Notes under the pieces: model-generated
What the model was told of the DNA's origin: nothing
The model's input: the letters and a program-made list of their open reading frames with translations, nothing else
The model's database searches: none
NCBI GenBank assembly: GCA_036337945.1
Contig: JAYZDF010000001.1
Span: 1 to 10,127 of the forward strand
Source of the DNA: JAYZDF01 sp036337945
GTDB lineage: Bacteria > Myxococcota > Kuafuiibacteriia > Kuafuiibacteriales > Kuafuiibacteriaceae
Length of the DNA: 10,127 bases
Direction of reading: 5' to 3'
Translations under genes and position numbers: made by a program
Shown here: in pieces, positions 6,874 to 10,127 of the stretch
Position numbering within the stretch: the stretch's first letter is position 1
How the letters are laid out: each line of letters opens with the position of its first letter

Positions 6874-7725
6874 GTGTCTAATTGGTCCTCGGTTGAAATT
6901 TCGCTCGAAAAGGCAACAGAATTAAAAGTCGAACTCTTTACCGCCGCACTTTTTGAAGCGGGTGTGGCCGGCACGGAGCAAAGGGGCGAAGGTACTGAAA
7001 TGTTGGTTATCGCCTCTTTCCCCCCTGAAATCGATCGGGAAACGATTGGCGAAACGGTGCAGACTTGCGCCGTCTCTACGGGTCTCACAATCGAAAAAGT
7101 TCAGATCAATGAGGTGGAGCCCATCGATTGGGAAACGCATTGGCGTACTCATTTTCATCCTCTCGGCTTCGGAAAGTTTTGGATTGTGCCTAGTTGGCTC
7201 GAAGCCCCGCCTGAAGCGGAACAAGTTCTTGTTGTTGATCCGGGTATGGCGTTTGGTACGGGACGCCATGAAACCACGAGCTTATGTCTGCGTCGTATCG
7301 TCGAAGGAACGGTACCAGCGAGTGTGCTAGATGTTGGCACTGGCACAGCGATTTTGGCGATGGCTGCAATCATGAATGGGGCGACTCGAGTTGTTGGCAC
7401 CGATAACGACCCAGACGCATTGGTTGTGGCACGCGAAAATGCGCAAAGAAACGGGTTGAGCGACCAATTGGAACTCAGTGGTCACGACCCCGATATCTTG
7501 CAAGAGCAGTTCGAGCTGGTCGTGGCAAATATTTTACGAGACCCACTCATTCACTTAGCGCCGAAAATTGTAGCAGCAACTAAGCAAGGAGGCTCTGTCG
7601 TCCTGTCGGGAATTCTTGAACGTCAGGTTGCAGATGTTCAAGCAGCCTACGAATCTTGCGGGCTTGAGTACGTTGAGCATGCCGTTGAGGGTGAATGGGC
7701 GCGCTTGGAAATGAGGAAGAAGTGA
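6874..7725 (+). CDS. prmA: Ribosomal protein L11 methyltransferase
   Basis: PrmA trimethylates ribosomal protein L11 on several amino groups using S-adenosylmethionine in the cytoplasm. The 283-residue length is close to the usual 290 or so. The N-terminal substrate-recognition domain (about 1-65) leads to the linker IDWETHWRTHFHPLGFGKFW (84-103). Next is the family signature DPGMAFGTGRHETTSLCL (122-139). The SAM-binding motif is VLDVGTGTAILAMAA (151-165), with acidic Asp177 in VVGTDNDPDAL ending the second strand. The catalytic-loop equivalent VVANILRDPLIHLAP spans 216-230. The GTG at 6874 is the only start before the in-frame TGA at 6859-6861; its Shine-Dalgarno is weak, so expression may be modest. 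The stop overlaps the rsmE start by four bases, so the two methyltransferases are very likely translationally coupled. PrmA is usually non-essential in bacteria. Confidence 0.95.
   Translation: MSNWSSVEISLEKATELKVELFTAALFEAGVAGTEQRGEGTEMLVIASFPPEIDRETIGETVQTCAVSTGLTIEKVQINEVEPIDWETHWRTHFHPLGFGKFWIVPSWLEAPPEAEQVLVVDPGMAFGTGRHETTSLCLRRIVEGTVPASVLDVGTGTAILAMAAIMNGATRVVGTDNDPDALVVARENAQRNGLSDQLELSGHDPDILQEQFELVVANILRDPLIHLAPKIVAATKQGGSVVLSGILERQVADVQAAYESCGLEYVEHAVEGEWARLEMRKK
7713..7719 (+). promoter_or_regulatory. Ribosome binding site that fixes the rsmE start
   Basis: GAGGAAG, inside the end of prmA, has its GAGG core five bases before GTG 7722. This favours that GTG over the in-frame ATG at 7695, which would add nine residues not found in typical RsmE N-termini. 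Confidence 0.6.
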
Positions 7726-8414
7726 TCAGGAGACTCGTCCTTCCTGCGGGAGCGATTGTTCCCGGAAACTATGAGTTATCTACCGAGTTAGCTCACTATG
7801 TTCGCCGAGTGCTGCGGTTACGGCCAAACGACAATATGCTTGTGAGCGATGGTGCAGGTGTATCTGCGCACGCTCAAATCATTAACGCAGAGACGATTCA
7901 TATTTCGAACATCGTCAAAGAGCCTGCTCCAAAAGGCCCGCGGCTCACGCTTATTCAAGGGATCGCCAAAGGAGACAAAATGGATTCGGTGATTCGCCAA
8001 GCGACGGAACTTGGGGTTACGTGCATTCACCCCGTGGTTTGTGCGCGTTCCGTCGCTCACCAAAAAGGAAGACTTGAGCGCTGGAAAACCATCGCGGAGG
8101 ATGCGGTTCGTGTTTCTGGCAGAATGTGGCGACCACAGATTCAGCCTATTGCGCCGCTTGAGGCTGTTTTTCAACTTCCTCGTGAAGAGCATTCTTTTTG
8201 CCTGTCGCTCAATGCGGAGCGATTGATGCCGAGTACGGTTCAAAGTGCTGAAATCTTGATTGGTCCAGAGGGCGGACTCACCTCATCGGAAATTGAAGCT
8301 GCGAAACAAGCAGGTTTTGAGCCGGTTCAGTTCGGTGCACACACCTTGCGAACGGAAACTGCTGGGCCGGCGTGCCTTTCGGTCCTTATGTATGGCAGTG
8401 GCGGTTTTGGTTGA
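7722..8414 (+). CDS. rsmE: 16S rRNA (uracil-1498-N3)-methyltransferase
   Basis: RsmE is a SPOUT-fold, trefoil-knotted methyltransferase that makes m3U1498 in the decoding region of 16S rRNA, acting on the 30S subunit. With GTG 7722 as start the protein is 230 residues, near the family's usual 240-250. The N-terminal PUA-like domain includes HYVRRVLRLRPND (25-37) and SDGAG (42-46). The catalytic domain shows QGIAKGDKMDSVIRQATELG (79-98), then ERWKTIAEDAVRVSGR (119-134). The SAM-binding knot is ILIGPEGGLTSSE (178-190), with LRTETAGPA (209-217). All diagnostic motifs are intact. The start overlaps the prmA stop as GTGA (7722-7725) and is served by GAGG within prmA; an upstream ATG at 7695 is rejected as start. 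A 92-base gap separates it from the ATP synthase genes. Confidence 0.95.
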   Translation: MIRRLVLPAGAIVPGNYELSTELAHYVRRVLRLRPNDNMLVSDGAGVSAHAQIINAETIHISNIVKEPAPKGPRLTLIQGIAKGDKMDSVIRQATELGVTCIHPVVCARSVAHQKGRLERWKTIAEDAVRVSGRMWRPQIQPIAPLEAVFQLPREEHSFCLSLNAERLMPSTVQSAEILIGPEGGLTSSEIEAAKQAGFEPVQFGAHTLRTETAGPACLSVLMYGSGGFG

Positions 8415-8426
8415 CCGGCTCAGGCG

Positions 8427-8445
8427 GCGACGATAGTCGCTATTT
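8427..8445 (+). terminator. Possible weak intrinsic terminator after rsmE
   Basis: GCGAC (8427-8431) pairs with GTCGC (8436-8440) around the loop GATA, followed by TATTT. The 5-pair stem is short and the T-run interrupted, but it sits 13 bases after the rsmE stop, where a terminator would be expected. Read-through into the atp genes is likely even if it works. Confidence 0.28.
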
Positions 8446-8451
8446 CGACCT

Positions 8452-8480
8452 TTGACACTGCGTACGCTGAAAAGCGAAAA
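8452..8480 (+). promoter_or_regulatory. Candidate promoter of the atpZ-atpI-atpB group
   Basis: TTGACA at 8452-8457 is a perfect -35 hexamer in the gap ahead of atpZ. The -10 at 17-base spacing is CGAAAA (8475-8480), a poor match, so the call depends on the -35 and the position, 50 bases before the start codon. A second TTGACC overlaps the end of rsmE at 8411-8416. Confidence 0.25.
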
Positions 8481-8506
8481 CGAAGAGTCAGAGGGTTTGA
8501 GGCCGA

Positions 8507-8752
8507 GTGAAAGACAGTTCTGATCCGAGACGACAGATCGTCAAAGCAAGTCGCGCAAGCTCAATTGGTCTTGAGTTTGCGATGACGTCCTTGGCGGGTT
8601 TAGGCGGCGGATATTGGTTAGATAAAACCTTGGACACTAATCCCGTATTTACCCTTGGTGGTTTTATCTTGGGCGTTTGCGCGGGGTTTTGGTCTCTGTA
8701 TAAGGCCGTCAAACAGATGAACGACGAGATGGATAAAGAGGAGAGTTCATGA
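8507..8752 (+). CDS. atpZ: AtpZ/AtpI-family small membrane protein of the F1Fo ATP synthase locus
   Basis: The 81-residue protein has two membrane segments (about 21-37 and 46-67) joined by a short loop. The family pattern is clear: GLGGGYWLDKTLDTNPVFTL (31-50), with Gly-rich helix one, the WLD motif and a conserved Pro, then GGFILGVCAGF (51-61). A charged tail follows. AtpZ-type proteins lie at the head of many atp operons. In alkaliphilic Bacillus, AtpZ with AtpI has been linked to Mg2+ transport, and AtpI helps assemble the c-ring; a role in Fo assembly is the likely one here. GTG 8507 is preceded by GAGG at 8499-8502, with another GAGGG further up. Its TGA overlaps the next ATG (ATGA), so it is translationally coupled to atpI. 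Assignment rests on pattern and location, as these short proteins diverge quickly. Confidence 0.82.
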   Translation: MKDSSDPRRQIVKASRASSIGLEFAMTSLAGLGGGYWLDKTLDTNPVFTLGGFILGVCAGFWSLYKAVKQMNDEMDKEESS

Positions 8753-9186
8753 GAAAGATCCTAATGAAAGCCGGGATATCTTCAGTGATTCTCTCAGTGG
8801 TTGTCGCAACGGTTTTGGCCACAATGTTCGATGGGGAAGCTGCTGCGTTGGGCGCGATATTCGGGGGAACCCTTGCTGGAACCAGTTTTATCGGCCTGAT
8901 TTACGTTGTAACGGGCTTGGTTGCTGAACAGACCCAAACTCGGGAGAAGCTATCTATGCTCACCGTGATGCTCGTCAAGCTTGGTCTTGTGGGTTTTGGC
9001 TTCTGGTATGGACTCATAAAATTACAGTTATCCCCTAGTGGAACGGCCTTAGGCATTGGTGGGTCCATTTTAGGTTTGACCTTGGGACTAAATAAGGCGA
9101 CGTCCTCGCCCGAGGCAAAAGAAGTCATGGAACGCGAAGAAGCGCGAATCCTGGCTGAACTCGAAAAGGACGAAAAGAGAGGTTGA
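8749..9186 (+). CDS. atpI: ATP synthase subunit I-like protein
   Basis: The 145-residue product has four predicted membrane segments (about 8-26, 33-57, 69-90 and 97-113) and a charged helical tail rich in Glu, Lys and Arg (121-145). Four helices directly ahead of atpB is the arrangement of AtpI, an assembly factor that helps build the ring of c subunits in the inner membrane; it is not part of the finished enzyme. The sequence itself is weakly conserved across bacteria, so the name rests on topology and position between atpZ and atpB. It starts at ATG 8749, overlapping the atpZ stop by four bases, with AGAGGAGAG just upstream. atpB starts four bases after its stop codon. Confidence 0.75.
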   Translation: MRKILMKAGISSVILSVVVATVLATMFDGEAAALGAIFGGTLAGTSFIGLIYVVTGLVAEQTQTREKLSMLTVMLVKLGLVGFGFWYGLIKLQLSPSGTALGIGGSILGLTLGLNKATSSPEAKEVMEREEARILAELEKDEKRG

Positions 9187-9190
9187 GGAA

Positions 9191-10024
9191 ATGCCACCAG
9201 GCAAGAGTTGGTTGAGTTACATTCCAGGCTACGCGGACCTAAATACATACGTGGAAAATACATTCCATGGAGTTATGGGCGGTCACGCAATTATTCAGCA
9301 CTTAGCAGCGGCAATATTCGTGATCTTGTTTTTGACCGTGCTTGCATTGCTGGCGCGAGGCCAAGTTACCGGCAATGATGATATTCTTCCTGATGGTCGC
9401 TTCTCAGCGAAAACCATCGTTGAAATCGTCATGAATTTTGTTCTTACGGTCATGCAATTCACGATGCCGTACAAGACAGCGATTCGTCACTTTCCTGTTT
9501 TAGGGACGCTTGGTTTCTTCATCTTGTTTTCGAATCTACTCGGTCTGATTCCAGGATTTTTGCCACCCACGGAAAACTGGAACACCACGGTCGCTTGCGC
9601 ACTTGTCGTTTTCTTTTATTACAATGGATATGCCTTGATGAAACTCGGCGCGGGTCATTTCGCACATAGGGCGAACCCACTCGGTGAGTCTTGGAGCTGG
9701 GTTCTGGCTCCGTTGTTTTTGCCGATTGAAGTCATTTCACACTGCATTCGACCTTTCTCACTCTCGGTTCGTTTGCTTTGTAATATCGCTGGTGACCACA
9801 TGATTATGGCCGTATTCATTTCAATTTTTCCGCTTGCTTTGCCCCTACCGTTTTTAGGTTTGGGTCTATTCGTATCGTGCCTACAAGCATTCGTATTCCT
9901 GCTCTTGTCGTCTGTTTACATCGCGGAAGTTGAAGACATCATCGCTCATCATGAGCATGCTCACGAGCATGACCATCATGAAGAAAAATCGCATGCGTCA
10001 GGAGCTGAAGCTGCTGCGCATTAA
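9191..10024 (+). CDS. atpB: F1Fo ATP synthase subunit a
   Basis: Subunit a forms the two proton half-channels beside the c-ring. The 277-residue protein has membrane segments at about 34-55, 102-121, 132-150, 172-188, 200-226 and 227-246. Family signatures are LGTLGFFILFSNLLGLIPG (104-122) and IRPFSLSVRLLCNIAGDHM (186-204). Arg193 in the latter is the essential arginine (Arg210 of E. coli), with Asn198 after it. Gln232 in LQAFVFLLLSSVYI matches E. coli Gln252. His203 occupies the E. coli Glu219 site, as in mitochondria, but the matching acidic residue seven before Gln232 is Gly225. The C-terminal tail (253-268) carries eight histidines interspersed with Glu and Asp, which is unusual. The ATG is served by AGAGAGG at 9176-9182. 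It follows atpI by four bases; atpE is expected next, beyond the window. Confidence 0.96.
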   Translation: MPPGKSWLSYIPGYADLNTYVENTFHGVMGGHAIIQHLAAAIFVILFLTVLALLARGQVTGNDDILPDGRFSAKTIVEIVMNFVLTVMQFTMPYKTAIRHFPVLGTLGFFILFSNLLGLIPGFLPPTENWNTTVACALVVFFYYNGYALMKLGAGHFAHRANPLGESWSWVLAPLFLPIEVISHCIRPFSLSVRLLCNIAGDHMIMAVFISIFPLALPLPFLGLGLFVSCLQAFVFLLLSSVYIAEVEDIIAHHEHAHEHDHHEEKSHASGAEAAAH

Positions 10025-10127
10025 ACACCGAATTAGTTTATCGAAGGATTTTGGCTACAGGTAGATGGTAGAGAGAAGGTAGAGGTCAGCCGAAGCCCGA
10101 GAGAAACGATTCAAAACTTTGGAGAAA
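10025..10127 (+). promoter_or_regulatory. Purine-rich atpB-atpE spacer with probable atpE Shine-Dalgarno
   Basis: The last 103 bases contain no gene; the frame open to the end has no ATG, GTG or TTG start. The middle is purine-rich with three direct copies of GGTAGA (10060-10065, 10067-10072, 10078-10083). A 6-pair stem TTGGCT (10051-10056) / AGCCGA (10088-10093, one G-T pair) could enclose them. GGAG at 10121-10124, three bases from the window end, is well placed as the ribosome binding site of atpE. The gap is long compared with the tight joins between atpZ, atpI and atpB. Confidence 0.4.

Noticed and set aside
7235..7288. Apparent deviation in the PrmA signature (GTGRHETT instead of GTGTHPTT)
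   Set aside because: The HETT form also occurs in other PrmA proteins as I recall, so it is not a sign of lost function.
6953..7330. 125-codon plus frame inside prmA
   Set aside because: It is a shifted-frame shadow; the prmA frame carries all the methyltransferase motifs.
7695..7721. ATG 7695 as the start of rsmE
   Set aside because: It would add nine residues absent from typical RsmE and a 31-base overlap with prmA, while GTG 7722 has a well-spaced GAGG and a standard four-base overlap.
1..10127. Mobile elements, CRISPR arrays, phage genes or tRNA attachment sites
   Set aside because: No terminal inverted repeats, regularly spaced repeats, transposase or integrase motifs, or tRNA-like sequences were seen on either strand.

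Overview
The window is an ordinary stretch of bacterial chromosome with mid-range GC. The proteins look most like those of a Gram-negative 'deltaproteobacterial' lineage (Myxococcota, Bradymonadota or a relative). This rests on a lipoprotein with a clear lipobox, signal-anchored envelope proteins, the M16 peptidase/prmA/rsmE neighbourhood, and an atpZ-atpI-atpB ATP synthase gene set without the F1 genes directly attached. The lineage call is inference from family resemblance, not from a marker gene. I see no tRNA, rRNA, CRISPR array, insertion sequence, integrase or phage gene, and nothing that marks the region as recently acquired.

Layout. Bases 1 to 384 hold no convincing gene. Two co-oriented genes of unknown function follow: a helical-repeat (TPR-like) exported protein (385-1923, probable TTG start) and a single-pass membrane protein with a periplasmic helical domain (2021-2758, GTG start). 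Convergent to them on the minus strand is a membrane-tethered phytochelatin-synthase-family cysteine peptidase with an intact Cys-His-Asp triad (2770-3519). A 114-base divergent spacer separates it from a two-domain M16 zinc peptidase (3634-6213), followed by a small lipoprotein (6243-6818).

Next come two translation-machinery methyltransferases joined by a GTGA overlap: prmA (6874-7725, ribosomal protein L11 methylation) and rsmE (7722-8414, 16S rRNA m3U1498). After a 92-base gap that may hold a weak terminator and a promoter, the ATP synthase membrane-sector genes begin: atpZ (8507-8752), atpI (8749-9186, ATGA overlap) and atpB (9191-10024). A 103-base purine-rich leader with a Shine-Dalgarno-like GGAG at the very end of the window points to atpE (subunit c) starting just outside it.

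Functionally, the right half is housekeeping: ribosome modification, then assembly and proton channel of the F1Fo ATP synthase. The left half is envelope-related and mostly uncharacterised. I do not find a convincing new multi-gene system. The items most worth a second look are the membrane-anchored phytochelatin-synthase-like enzyme, the uncharacterised TPR/membrane-protein pair beside it, and the histidine-rich tail and proton-path residues of AtpB.
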